A stretch of DNA of 64,000 bases from Rachycentron canadum (Eukaryota > Chordata > Actinopteri > Carangiformes > Rachycentridae). The notes beneath the pieces were generated by a model, which searched no databases, was not told where the DNA came from, and worked only from the letters and a program-made list of their open reading frames with translations. The translations under genes and the position numbers were made by a program. Shown one piece after another: positions 39,214 to 51,279 of this stretch; the stretch's first letter is position 1; every line of letters begins with the position of its first letter. The stretch lies in contig CM076659.1 of assembly GCA_038496675.1 (NCBI GenBank), positions 3,074,754 to 3,138,753 on the forward strand. Direction: 5' to 3'.

Positions 39214-39431
39214 AGGGACACAGTCCTGTTGGGGACGAAGCTTGGATGCAGCGTGTCCATCAAGTCCACATCATCACACAGCACTTTGACCCGGACGTGC
39301 TGCCGGCTCAGCTCCTTGGACCTCTCAGCCGAGCAGTGACAGCTGTCAACCATCAGGTCGGGGCAGATCCTGTTGCCCAGGCTGGACCCGCACAGCCCGA
39401 CGATCAGGCACAGAAAGCTCAGAGCCCTCAT
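39214..39431 (-). CDS. adgra2: adgra2 exon 1: start codon, signal peptide and LRRNT cap
   Basis: Encodes residues 1-72 plus two bases of codon 73. The start ATG (39431-39429) sits in gccATGa, a good vertebrate context, and opens a hydrophobic signal peptide (MRALSFLCLIVGLCGSS, probable cleavage near residue 19-20). Cysteines 23, 31, 33 and 52 fit an LRRNT cap of the C-x(n)-CxC-x(n)-C type. The segment CHCSAERSKELS is the best single match to Gpr124. PNRTVSL at 67-73 leads into the first repeat, and N68 is an N-glycosylation sequon. The exon ends at a perfect GTAAGT donor (39213-39212 on the minus strand) in phase 2. The 218-nt coding part is followed by a 13.5-kb intron, a common first-intron size for this gene. 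The signal peptide is shorter than the proline-rich ones of mammals. Confidence 0.88.
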
Positions 39432-39449
39432 GGCGGACTGACGCTGTAT

Positions 39450-39485
39450 GTTTGTTTGTTTGTTTGTTTGTTTGTTTGTTTGTTT
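39450..39485. repeat. (TTTG)n tetranucleotide repeat in the adgra2 5' leader
   Basis: About nine copies of TTTG (CAAA on the sense strand) begin 19 nt upstream of the adgra2 start codon. Being in the probable 5' untranslated region, length variation here could change leader length. Confidence 0.9.
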
Positions 39486-40030
39486 TAAGTACGCGCTCCT
39501 TTCAGGTTATGTCCTCCCAGCTCCTGGGGCAGGTCGGGACCATTTCACGTCGCCTTCCGTTACATTAAAGCAGAGCCTGTGCTCGAGCTGCAGTCCGGAT
39601 CTCATGCCCTGCTGCTCACCTGCTGCGTCCCCAGGAGCTGCAAACTTTCGGCGCCGCTTCTGCGCGTGAGACCGGGAGTGAAGTTCAGCCTCACGGGTGT
39701 GAATCGCTGCACGTTTGCCATTTTGTGCTGCCGTGAAGTCCTCCACACCACCCGGTCTCCTGTGCCGTGAAGTGCGCAGAGAAACTTCCAGCGCGTCCAA
39801 AGTCCGGATAAATGTGGCTGCGACACGTCCCTCTCCCGGGGAATCAGAGCAAACACGTGCTTGTGGCGAAAAGTTGTTTAAATCCCGCTCCTGTCCGAGC
39901 TCCTTCACGCCGTGTTGTCATTCACTCTCATCATGCACTTCTTACGACCTTGGACTTGTTGCGCATGTTAGTGTCCAGAAAGTCCCTCCCCGCTGAGTCC
40001 TGACGGGCTCCGGCTCGGGCTCCTGAACTC
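39486..40030 (-). promoter_or_regulatory. adgra2: CpG-rich 5' leader/promoter region of adgra2
   Basis: GC content and CpG density rise sharply over the surrounding AT-rich DNA directly upstream of the start codon, as expected for a vertebrate CpG-island promoter. CpGs are scattered throughout (for example tcggcgccgcttctgcgcgtg and cacgtccctctcccgggg). No convincing TATA box was seen. The transcription start cannot be placed from sequence, so the boundary between leader and promoter is unknown. Confidence 0.65.
39602..39721 (-). other. Candidate upstream ORF (39 codons) in the adgra2 leader
   Basis: Minus-strand ATG at 39721-39719 lies in aaaATGGc, with A at -3 and G at +4, a near-ideal vertebrate start context that is stronger than that of the main start. 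The ORF begins MANVQRFTPVRLNF, runs 39 codons and ends 170 nt before the adgra2 start codon, out of frame with it. It is relevant only if transcription starts upstream of 39721. It may reduce translation of the main ORF; the peptide resembles nothing I recognise. Confidence 0.4.
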
Positions 40031-42419
40031 ATCATAGCCCAAATTGAAAGGACCGCAGACACCAGTTCACATTAAAAAAAAAAAAAAAAAAAAAAATCAA
40101 TAAACCAGGACCGAGCCCACATCTCCTGTTCCTTTCACACAGCTGTTCTCCTGCAGGAAGCAGCAGTGACAGCGAGAGTCACTGATCACTGGGTGAAGTA
40201 AAAATGAAATCAAAGTGTTTCTCCACTGTGCCACCTCCAAGGGTCCCTGGAGGTCCCCCAGCCCCACTCTGGGGATGTGCAGCAGTGTGCACAGCATGTG
40301 TGTCGGGCATGATTTCCTCAACACAAACATTTCCACTGCCTGATGAAAAGTGTTGCTGTTTGTTTTGTTCCCTTAATTTGCCTGAACAGCTGCAGAAGAA
40401 CTGTTTGTATCCATTTTCTGGGGCCTGTAGACAAACTGAAAATGATCTAAATCTTGACTCACGTCTGAATCATCAGAATATCCCCAAAAAACCAGTAGAA
40501 GAAGAAGTTTAACTGTATCCTACACTCTCTTTTTTATATTATAGCCTACTATTCTAGTTAACATGTTTTCTGGTGTAAATTCATAATCAAATTGACATTG
40601 TTCTTGTTTCCTTGAAAAAAAAATGTTTCTATAGTACATGGCAGTGTCTTGTTAATGTGCCAAGGTCCATATTGCTCTGATTTTATTATGGCTGCATGAG
40701 AAGCTGCTGCAGGCGCTTGTAAACCTGACATTCATTTAAATGATGGCAATAAATAAAGAATATGAGCTGGAAAGTGACCAGGTTGACACAGTAACACAGT
40801 GTTGGACTCATGGAAGTGATTAATGACTCACTTCTTTATAGCTGAACTTAAAATATTTCAAAAATGGTTGACGAAAGAAAGAAAGAGAAAAAGTGTGTTT
40901 TGAAAAAGCAGCTAGTGCCTGAGGTAGTAGGTGTGACTTGAAAATAAATGCGGCTGTCTACAAAACATGTGGTTTGAGGTGCTCTGTGTTCATTAACGCT
41001 ATTCTGTGCCTATAAAAGCCAGGCCAGTAAGCCCTGTGATGCCTCCTGCCACATACAGACAATGTGGCATGTGATCTGTCTCATAATCCCCGAATTTGCA
41101 CTTATTCTTATCAGAGGATGGGGAGTTTGAACAGGCCACACCGTGTATCCAGCGACATCAATCATGTCTCTTGATGGTGGATCATCTGTGTTGAAGGTTT
41201 TGCCCCAGGGAGACAGAAGCCGAGACAGCTGGCTGGATGGGCTCCCTGGGGGCCGGGGCGAGTATGTGTGCACTGCGCCCCATGATCAAAATTCCTCCCT
41301 CATTATCCACATTGTCTCCAACGCAGGCCCAACAGCACAAAGGAGGATTTAAAGCCGCTCCCACTGACCCTGCATTCAGCCTGTGCTCCCTATTCTCCCG
41401 TCTGACAGGCAAACATGGACTCCATTCTCCCTGCTCTCTGTTTATACACATACATCTCTATATTGTGCTCCAATGACGCCCTGTCGGACTGTCACTCACA
41501 CTTGTTTACACAGATGTACAGTGTATTTACCTCCTGCCTGTAAGTGCACAGGAGGATCATCCTGCCAACTGACCCCCGGTGAGCCAATAGGAAAGTCACC
41601 TGGCGCAGACCGACATCACCATCTGAAGTGATCCATCTTTAATGGAGTCTGGAGAAACATTTCCTTGGATGAGAGCCACGGCTGTTCACTGAGCTACTTG
41701 TGTGCTCCTAATGGAAAACAGAACCTGCAAACACGGGTCTGTTCTATAAAGGTTTTCTCTCTGGCAGCAGTTGAATTTTCACACCAACAAGTCCTTCTGA
41801 ATGGGATCACTAATCAGCACAAACAACATTATTTGTACTGTAAAACAGTTTACAGTTAAATATTAACTCAAGACAAAGACTCATTAGTGCACAGTGGAGG
41901 GATGGGGTCAATACTGAAGCAATGCAAACACTCTCTCTCTGCAGAGCATGTTCTCATGTTTTCCCTCTCTCACATTAGTGTTCACAGTTCTCCATTATTA
42001 CTCGCTGACAGAGATGAATAGGCCACGGCCGGCAGCAATCACAGTCCTCACTAAATATTTACCTGCTCCACTTGAAGAGGCCAGGATGACAGACTCTCAT
42101 TATTACTCCATGACTTTTGGGATAATACTCAAGGCACTTTAACTTACTCTGTTTCTACAGACTTCCCACCATGATGCTCATATAGATGCAAAAAAAGCTC
42201 TTGTGTGGTCTGGCAGGTTTTTGGTCAGAATAATAATAATATAATTATAGTGTTATCTGCCCAGTGTTTTGACATAATACTCCTTCAGAGTTTGAGGTTG
42301 AAATGTTTCTACAAAAAACATACATGTAGATAAGTGTCAACACTCCATGACGTCCCCCGTCGGTTTGTGAACTGCTGTTTTAAAACCTAAAGTGTGTGAT
42401 TTGTCCGCGGACATCTTGG

Positions 42420-42700
42420 TTTTTTGAAATCAGAAGGAACCATATTTGGAGGAGAAAGTGGAGCTGAGGAGGAGTGAGGGGTGGATCTGACCTGCTCTGT
42501 ACTCTATCCTGATTGTGTGGTACAGTCTGTCAATCATACTGTAGCCACGCCCCCTAATCCATCCCCTGCTTTATGGTCTATTTCCCTCTAAATGGGACCA
42601 TCATTTAAAAAATCATAGTGTATTGAAGACTTGAAACTAGAGACTGAGACCCTAAACCCATTAGGAAAACAGTTACTGAGCTAATAAATCAAGGGAGAAG
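42420..42700 (-). repeat. Dispersed repeat family C, minus-strand copy
   Basis: On the minus strand it reads cttctcccttgatttattag, gtaactgttttcctaatggg, tttcaagtcttcaatacac, gatggtcccatttagag, then ggggcgtggctacagtatga. It is inverted relative to the 48.3-kb copy. Confidence 0.72.
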
Positions 42701-42785
42701 TACGAAATGAAATAAAATCAATTACTCCAGGTTTAAAGATCTTTAAAAAGTATAAGAATCATCAGTACCCTTCAACACCCACCAA

Positions 42786-43160
42786 GTGAAATTGTAGAAT
42801 CTTCAAGGAGCTATTTGTAAGCTTTACTATTGCTACATAGCTAATGCTAACATTAGCAGCTGTTTATTTATCAGACGAGAAGAAATATTGCGACTTTAAG
42901 ATCAAACTTTATTCCTATACTGTCTCTAGAGGTGGAAAGTCTTATCAACGTTAACTCTTGTTTCTATCGCTTCTTTTCTTCTTGAGGTTAGCACGCTTAC
43001 CAGCTAGCTCTGGACCACTACGGTCCATCTCTTTCCAATTGCAACTCACTGTATCCTCTAACATGGCTTGAAGAGGTAGCGCTGCTCAGAGGTCGCATTT
43101 TATCCTCTTGTATGGGACTGCATTACTGTTAGTGGCGGCGCTACAGAGACACCCGGAGCT
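42786..43160 (+). repeat. Probable dispersed repeat adjoining the family C copy
   Basis: Begins near aaggagctatttgtaag, which is also seen at 10757-10772, and contains gctaatgctaacattagc and gaagaggtagcgctgctcag. The last motif is shared with 2862-2885. The family is not identified and the ends are uncertain. Confidence 0.45.
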
Positions 43161-45252
43161 ACCAATCATATTATCCTGGTGTGAGGGAACATGTTTGTTT
43201 GGTGTAAGCTAAGCAAAACTCACATCATCATTTAAACATTTTTTCAGTGTAAATAAAATGATAATTCACACCCAAATTGCATATCTCTGCCAAAATAGCA
43301 GTATGTTTTGGTTTTTTTTTGTTTTTTTTTGCATATCACTGGAGCCCTATGGTTTTATTGTAAAGACAAGGCAAGAAATTAGGGTTGGCAGCAAAGAAAA
43401 TGTACAAATAGCTTCTTTAAAGCCTGAAAATATTAATCAAATACTGAGGATGTGACCTCCGTGTCCTCCATGGTGTCCTCACTACAAGTGCTCATTTTTC
43501 CCATTTTACATTTTTTGCTTTGTCTTGTTCAAATACTGATCTGCTGATTTATTTAATCAGCATTATATAGACACAATCCGTCTTTTCCGGTGTATTAACA
43601 TGTGCTTGCGGATGTTTGATGAAGATGCGAGCGGGCACGGGCCACCTGTGATGTCGTGTTGTGACACTGTTGAACACCAACATCAGCCCGTGGCTTTTAA
43701 CCAGGAAGCCCAGGGGATTTTTGTCAAGAAAAGTCAAGTCAAATCAAGTCAGATTTATTTAGAAAGTCCTTTTTTTTAGAAAAGTCCTCCATCACATTCT
43801 GTAGAGAAGAAAAGAACTGTAGAGACTGAAGTCTCTGTGAGTGGTTAGCATCAGAGCCAAAGCTGCCACAGTCAGAAATGTGATAATGCTAATTCCAACC
43901 AAAGAGCAACAAGTGAAACAACAACACAGTATGAAAATCTAATTACATGTTACACACTGAATAAATCTGGGCTCCTTCCCTGGGTCCCGGGATGAATTTA
44001 CCATCAATAAACTAAGACTCACTATATTAAGGTGCCAAGAGGATTTGGGAAACCAGTGCTACTTTTAAACTGGGAATGAAGGATGGGGTGGTGTGAGCTG
44101 GCGTGCTCATCGCCAGGGTGGACCCACTGACCACCAGCCACCACAAGGACTCCAGTAAAGGTTTGGAGCCTGTATAATGATCTAAACAGAGACTACAGGA
44201 ATTAATCTTCTGAGGCCTCTTCATGAGCACGTGGATTTGTTATTGCCCCCACAGCCCACTTCCTCCACGTTCCCTCGTCCGAGAGCATAAGCATCACATC
44301 ACAAACCAGACGCCAACAATGACTCTGAGCTCCAGTCGTTTTCACCTCATCTGCAAACCGGGCACATGACAGCTTTTTCAACAATATTGTTTTCAAGGGA
44401 GGCTGCGGACAATAAGTGAAGTATATTCATTTGTAATCACTGTTTCCCCCCAAGTCTCATAAATGCGCCGCACCACACACAGACTCTCTCTCTTGTTTTC
44501 ACATCTCAATATGATCGTCGTGGAATTTCATCAGCTCGCTCGTTTGTCATCATTAGCGTTGATGGAGGTTGCTCTGCTCCTGTCTGCTGATCCCCAACAA
44601 TAAGTTTGACACATATTAAAGCTGTTTGGGCTCGGAGTGCTCTGTACACTGTTTACTGTGGCTTTTATTTTGTTGTTTTGACAGGCAGTATTGGGGAAGA
44701 AGCAGGGGATACGTCGTCTGGGCTCTGTCTGTGGTGCAGCACTGAACTCGGCCTTATAAGTATTCTTGTCTCCATTCATAATCCGGCCTGCGTGAGCGGG
44801 GACCCAATGAGGAGCTGAAGGAAAATGGGAACATTTTCTGGCAGAGCAGAGGAAGGGGAAGGGCACTGCCAAAAAAAGAGAGAAAAATATCCTATTTCAA
44901 CAAGTCATTTTATCATGTTTCCAGTCCTAAAGTAAAATCTTTTATAAAACAAAACATTTAAAACAACTTGTTGGCAGGTTGCACAAAATTCACTTCACCC
45001 TTGACCTGATCTAAGTTCTCTTTCAAAACAAGGAACAATCTTTCCAAACATATCACACTGATTTTTAGGTGTAAAGATATGCTCCCTGTGGCTGGTTCAC
45101 TTGTTGAAGATTTTAGAATAACAGATTTATTTCTATTGACAGTTTTTGTAGCAGCATAAAAACAACATTTTCCCGCTGCCCTTTATGTGTCATCTGAGTT
45201 ATTCTTGGGTTGTGTGCAATTCTGTCTATTTCACGGAGCTGGGAAAGGGCAA

Positions 45253-45265
45253 GACATATATATAC

Positions 45266-45297
<32 letters not shown>

Positions 45298-45324
45298 TTA
45301 CACACACACACACACACACACACA
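45253..45324. repeat. (CA)n/(TACACA)n compound microsatellite
   Basis: Alternating tacaca units followed by a pure CA run in the upstream flank. Confidence 0.95.
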
Positions 45325-47980
45325 GAAGCATGCACCACCAGTGTGATGTGTGATCCACTCATGGTTATGGGAGTTAAGTGACAACACTGGGCCCTATTGG
45401 GGAAAGCGAAGGAACTACACTATATTGTACAACAAAACCAATGGGGTTTCATACACTGGCTCTCTGGTCTTTTACTGTTTCTAGTCCTAACAATGACCAG
45501 GAAACAGAAAAGAAGAAATACGTTTAAAATGAGGACCAGAATGTGTTTTGGATGTAATTCAACAGAGATGTATTGTGTGATAGGATGAATCTGAAAAAAG
45601 CCCTCAGGGCTTGCTTGCATGTGAACTCTGAACTCACTGGCTGTAAACTTAGAATAGCAAGGGCTAAAAGGCAGAGCTCCCACAGCCTGCACTATCATGC
45701 CCATTTCTGTAGCATAATAGCTACTTGTTCTGAGTGGTGAGATAGGTCATCACATCGTCGGCGCTGAAGCTCTCCCACAGAAGATATTTCACGCCTGTCG
45801 GTGGATCTCTCTTTATCTCTCTGCCTCCTTCTCTATTAAAAAGACACGCTTTGGCTCATTCTGGAGACGTCTTCCTCATAGCTACCGCTGCTGCTGCTGT
45901 GAGAGGCTTAGAGCTGGACAATTTGGTGCAGTGTATCAAGGCCTGAGTTCATCCCCACTGCACTACATTTTGCATCCAGTGAAGTGCTTTCTTTTTTTAA
46001 CCCTCCTTAATTCATCGCGAATCCGCTTGTCCTCGACATTGCCTTCATTCAGAAACATCTCTACTCCGTTTCCCGTCCACATCAAAGAGGACGGATGGTA
46101 GGAAAACAAGTAAGCACATGTCGTTTACCACGGGAACCTTCGGCTGAGCCGTGCCTCACCGAGGAACAGCTCCCCAACAGAATGAAGCAACTCTGGGCTT
46201 TTCAGTGACACATTCTCACGGACGTGGTGGTGGCCTTTTCCCCCGCCTGCCTCCGACTGCTTCAATGCTTTCACACTTTTGTGAACCCCTCAGTCTGCCA
46301 TCCAAACCCAGCACAGAGCTCAAAACGCTCTCTAATTGGTCGAAACTACTTATTTGGCCGGTATGGCTCAGCCTCCCCGCAAAATGTTCCACCGCCGCTG
46401 TGCCACAGCAAAGACTGGGAGGATGCAGCGGCCTGTGGGCACAGGGAGGAGGGGTGCGGCTGGCATTGCCAAGAGAAAAAAAAAAAAAAAACAACAAACC
46501 ACGGCCTCGGAAACCAGAGGGTCATACATGGAGCATTCCCAGATGAGCTAAAACAGCTGAGCTTGTTAAATCTCAGGGCATGGAGATCGTTCTTCACAGA
46601 AAACAAATGTGTCCCACCTTACCTTCAGCCGAAAAGCAGAGCAGCTATCATACCTGCATTTTATTTTCTGGCCATGTTACTTCTTGGCAAAACTGCACAG
46701 AAACTCAACATAAGAATATATTGTGCTAACATTCAAAAAGGCAGAACAGAGTAAATCCACCTCCAGTTCTATAACTGGATGGGTGTATTTCCAGGCTAAC
46801 CCACATCACTGCGCTGACTGTGTGCTGTGTTTGAGTCCAGGTAATTGAGTCCAGGTAAAAGCAGATGAGCACACAGTTGTGAATAATTCATTTTGACGAC
46901 CTGAAGTATCAGCTGGGTGATATTTACCAAACTAGGAAAAGCCAGACAGTGTTAAGTAGCTTGTCACTTGCAAAAATTACAAAAATCACTCTCAAGTACC
47001 TTTTTGTGATCATCTGATCGTCTCATTTCAGCATCCTTTGTAGGAAATCTCCACACACCTGTCTCCATATACTAATTTGCAGTCGCTATTGACTCAAAAA
47101 ACAGGGCTCCATTCTTCACTTACTGAGCCGGTGACATATTTATTGACTGAAATACAACAAGCACTTTGGCCAAGTTCAGTTTTTGTTTTATTGGTGATGT
47201 CAATTCATTCCCTTTGCTATGAAAAGAAGCAGGGTTTCAGTTAAATATATCTCTCAACCAGTTCTGACTTTATAGACACGTTTACTGTTAAAATAGCGAC
47301 ATGAGTGTAACACATGAATAGGCAGGGAATTTATTAGCTTTGTTGCTCAACTGTCATGAGGCAATAAAGCTCTTGGTCCCCCAAGTTTTTGGAGGGGGTA
47401 GCAAAGGGCCTCCGAGCAACTGCAGGATTTTTACAACTTGTTTTTGCTGGAATTATTGAGCACAGCAGCTTTTCTCTGCCCTCACTGAAATTTTATCGTT
47501 AATTGTGGAGGTTTGAAATAAATGTATTTCTCTGAGACAAGCTCATATAATGTTCTTTTTTTCACTCCACACAGGAAAATTAGTACTAATTCAGCACTGT
47601 TCTCTGCAAGCATGAAAGCATTTGGCATTAATGAAGGAGGGAATGCAAGAGCTGCCTCAAGAGATGGTTACCAAGGCCTGTAGAAAAACAGTTCCTCCAA
47701 AGGGGGAGGGTGTGCACCTGAAGGTGTCCTGCTGTAGTCGACTGCCAGACAAAGGCACGGATCAGGAAAGAAGCAATGAAGATTAGAAAAAAATGGGTTC
47801 ATTATTTTCAGGCTGGCTGGGAAACTGTGTAACACAGAAAAGTTGTGAGACTTTAAATTCATGCTATTTTTTGGCCAATTACTTGCCCCCGAAAAATTAT
47901 TACCATGCAACATATAAAATGGAGCTGCTGCCTTTGAATAATCTGCAAAGTTTTCTAGTCCGTGACAGACACAGGGGGGA

Positions 47981-48250
47981 TACAATGAGGTCCAAAACTC
48001 TGAGACCACCAGACAAGATACTTCTGTTTTCCATTGTTTTAGAATAAAATACTATTTTCTTCATTTAAAAATGATAATATAAGCTTAACTGTTTGAGAAG
48101 TTGAATCTTTGAAAAATATACATGAATTTCAGACCAAATTAGCATTTTGTTTGTTCCCCTTTTGCTTCAATGGCCGCAGACAGACACACAGAATCTGATG
48201 GACTCTTCCAAAGAGCTTCTTGTGATATCCCAGAATGCTCTTTCATAGAT
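47981..48250 (+). repeat. Tc1-like or similar non-autonomous repeat fragment
   Basis: Starts tacaatgaggtccaaaactc then tgagaccacc; a second fragment at 56073-56101 begins tacagtaggctccaaaagtc then tgagacc. The tccaaaa-tctgagacca end is familiar from fish Tc1-type elements. No transposase ORF remains. Confidence 0.5.
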
Positions 48251-48285
48251 TATATATAAAAGTGGACGTAGACTCTGGGACTTAA

Positions 48286-48515
48286 AAGTGAAGCCAATGC
48301 TGAAGAGCCTTAAACCTTCATTCTATCTAATGACCATCAGGGGGCGACTCCACTGGTTGTTAAAGAAGTCAGATTGTATTGAAGTCTATGGGAAAATGTC
48401 CCTACTTCTCCGTTGATTTATGAGCCCAGTAAACATTTTCCTCATGAGTTTATGGTTTCAGTCTCAGATGGTCCCATTTAGAGAAAAATAGAGCATTATG
48501 AATCAGGGTGCGGCT
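48286..48515 (+). repeat. Dispersed repeat family C, plus-strand copy
   Basis: Contains aagtgaagccaatgc, cagggggcgactccactgg, gtattgaagtctatgggaaa, cttctccgttgatttatgag and tggtcccatttagag. It resembles an abundant teleost repeat. Compared with the 42.5-kb copy it lacks an internal stretch after gtttcagtctc. Confidence 0.75.
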
Positions 48516-49580
48516 TAATCTTAAATGTTACCTCTTCATCATTTTACATGGTGTAACTTTTTTTTGAATGTTTCTGAATCCTCAAACTTTCTAATTCTCT
48601 TTCTAGGTTCATGTCAAAATATTAGAGATATTAGCGATATCTCTGTTATGCTGCAGTAGTTGTCATTTACTGTTAATATTGATTTAATATTTTTTGCAGA
48701 CATAATCTTAGCTGAACCACACCAAGTCAGGTGAATTCAAATGGAGTGTAAACCTGAGTCAGGGTTGGACTGGCCACCGCTGCATTAGTGAGCAGGTGGA
48801 CTGTGAAAAAATCCATAATGTTTTTACCGGCCTTGTCAGTCTCTTTACCAGCTCTCTCTGTGCGCCTGTCAGTCAAGATGCGCATGAACATGCACACCCT
48901 GACCGGTGGCAACGGATGAGTCTGAATTTTTTTCCTCAGCTCAACACTGGAGATTTTGGCTACTGCTACTCTGCTAAGTTTTAGCAGGAGTTCAGTGAGA
49001 TTCATTCCCTGTTGTGGTTGGATTCAGTTACTGATTTAAGATGAGGTGAATAAGAAACTGAATTACTCAAATACCTATTCACCAAAACTGACTTCACATG
49101 GATAGTTTAGCCTCCTTTGGTTCCTTTTTCAAAATGTATTGGGCCCCTAATCCCACTGGTTTATTTCCTAGGACACCCCAAAACCAATCAGTGGCTCACT
49201 CTAATTGATTAGTTGATTGACATAAAATTAATGGCAACAGTTTTGATCATTTTGATTAACTTTATGTCATGTTTCTGGCCAAAATGCCAAAACTCCACTT
49301 CTATCAGCCTCTCAAATGTAAATTTGTGCAATTTTCCCGTTGTTTTCAAAATATGGGCATTACTGATGAACAAGGCCAGTGTTAACTTCAGCTTCATGGA
49401 ATAATGAATAATTATGAATATTTCACTTCTTTCTGACATTTTATACACTGAATAATGACTAAATGAAAAATAACTGTCAGATCTATTTATATAAAAACAA
49501 CTTGGTTGCAGCCTAGATTCAGTCAATCAACTCAATTTCACAGCATATTCACAGAGAAGTGCCCATACACTCTGAAGATG

Positions 49581-49768
49581 CACTGACATAAATCATCTGA
49601 GACCTTCTCTTCCATCCATCTGGTTTAAAATGAGACTAACTCACAACAGATTTCTCATTTGTGGGAAACTGGTCACCACTGCAACGCCAAACGCCAGCAG
49701 GCCCCTCGGACAGACTGCCCTCAGCCTGAAGACTGGCACTGTGACATCACATCCTGCCATTGTGTCGA
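49581..49768 (+). repeat. Duplicated 188-bp element, copy 1
   Basis: Aligns without any gap to 51280-51467; by hand count about 24 of 188 positions differ. The most conserved part is the last 40 bases, from cctgaagactggcactgtg through to tgtgtcga, with one difference. Similarity fades immediately outside both ends. It may be two copies of a short non-autonomous transposable element or a duplicated regulatory element. Plus orientation is arbitrary. Confidence 0.85.
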
Positions 49769-50423
49769 CATCTCATGGCTGTAGTAAACCAGGGGCTTTT
49801 GGGACCCCTGGGCAGTTGCCTGCTTTGCCCAGTCTAGCCTTGTTCCTACAGCCTGGGCAGCTATATGGAGCCGGAGGGCAATTACTGAGTGCAGTGACTG
49901 AGGTCTGCCTTGTGTCTCTGTTTTACAGTTAATTAAAAATCTAAGTTTCTGTTTTCATGGATATTATATTTCTATGGCACAATAAAATTTCATATGGTTA
50001 AAAAAGGATAAAAATTCACATTGACTTTGGCCTAATATTCAAATCTGTATGTTGTGTGTTTTGGCTCTGTGTGGCAGCATGTTCTTATGGAGGGCAGATT
50101 GAATCTGGTTAGAGTCAACTCCCCCCAAAGGGTTTCTCATGTTCACACATACTGTACTCTCCAGGGAGGTCTTGGAACAAGATGGATGTAACTTGAAGCT
50201 CAGCGCCGGAGCCCTCAAACCCCCGAGGCCTGCTAACCTCTGCTCTGCTGCTCTCCACTCTGCTCGGCCCTGATGTGTGTGTTTTCACTCTCTTGCTCTC
50301 CCCTGATTTCCTGGGCTTATTGAGTCATGATTGCGCACCGGCGCCCAGTGACAGAGGATGTCAGTTGGCTGTCAGGCATTCAGGAGGCTCCAGCTGAATC
50401 AACAGTCTCTGCACAGAGAACGT

Positions 50424-50425
<2 letters not shown>

Positions 50426-50472
<47 letters not shown>
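50426..50472. repeat. (CA)23 microsatellite
   Basis: A long pure CA run lying between the two 188-bp duplicate elements. Confidence 0.97.
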
Positions 50473-50475
<3 letters not shown>

Positions 50476-51279
50476 GCATCTCAGTCTTTGTATATATACA
50501 TAAAAGGGAAACGCTATAAAAAATATAGCTATAAAAATAGACAGACAAGATATTTACTAGCTCTTACGGACATAGTGGAAACACAACCCGAGGCAAACTG
50601 CATGTTGTGAATGACGTCAGAAGCTGATGAGAGATCCTGGCTGGGGATCCTCCTCTTTCTGGCCGCCTCTATCCTCAGCAGACGGGCCGATACATCTCTG
50701 TGACGCAGGAGTTAAAAATATTAGCTCTTTTTCCTGTTCTCTTCATTTTTTTCCTCCTCATTCCTTTCCCTCCCTTTTCACTCCCCCCAGTTCATGACAC
50801 TGGAAACATGCCAAGCAAAATGTTGACCCTGATTCCCTGGCGTCACTCGTGAAGGTGGTTCTGCAGGACCTCAGCTCCAGCTCCAGCTCCAGCCACAATT
50901 AGCTGTCGAGAGCCAACAGGTAACATCTGGCACACCTTAGAGAATTTGCCTATGCACTGTAGGACAGAATTCATTGTCTGTTTTAAGCTTGAGAAAGGCT
51001 TTTTTCTGATATCACCTTTTGGAAAAAACCGTCTGTTCCTGAGTCACCAAGGAGACAGTCCAACAGGATTTATCTTCAAAGAGGTTTGATATGTCTAATG
51101 TGCCTGCTGGTTAACATGGGGGTCAAGCTATTCTCAGAACCTCCAGGGGAAAAAACCAATTCAGCATCTCATCCTTCATTCAATGAAAATTCACATAAAA
51201 AAAAAAAAAAAAAATCACAAGAAATACAGTTAGTCCCCTCAATTTTTACAAGCACATTCACAGTGACACTTTGGATAAG

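Larger units (their letters stand above)
4272..39431 (-). other. adgra2: 5' part of an adhesion G-protein-coupled receptor A2 gene (gene-level span, exons 1-7)
   Basis: Seven exons on the minus strand join in frame into signal peptide, LRRNT, four LRRs, LRRCT and the start of an Ig domain, the ectodomain order of the ADGRA family. ADGRA2 is preferred over ADGRA3 for several reasons: the CHCSAERSKELS motif resembles the CxCSxERPKxLS of mammalian Gpr124, the LRRCT reads CDCQLKWLLLWAR (Gpr124 has CDCxLRWLLPWA), and the Ig exon has LIPSxRQ and GDRLPLQC. Some positions (ELPLF, VDPSVELRW) lean toward ADGRA3, so a paralogue or lineage-specific copy is possible. From family knowledge, Adgra2 is a plasma-membrane receptor that acts with Reck as a Wnt7-specific co-activator in brain angiogenesis and blood-brain-barrier formation. 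The domains after the Ig start were not found and should lie left of position 1. Introns are about 13.5, 11.4, 2.1, 0.2, 0.4 and 6.6 kb, then intron 7. Confidence 0.85.

Noticed and set aside
39507..39908. A 133-codon minus-strand ORF in the CpG-rich leader
   Set aside because: Its first codon is GTG, not ATG. GC-rich DNA has few stops, and the protein has no recognisable features. Only the shorter ATG-started uORF is kept as a candidate.
46151..46754. Several overlapping ORFs (up to 176 codons) including a lysine-rich stretch
   Set aside because: The lysine run is a translated A-tract. Frames on both strands are open to a similar extent and nothing resembles a known domain.
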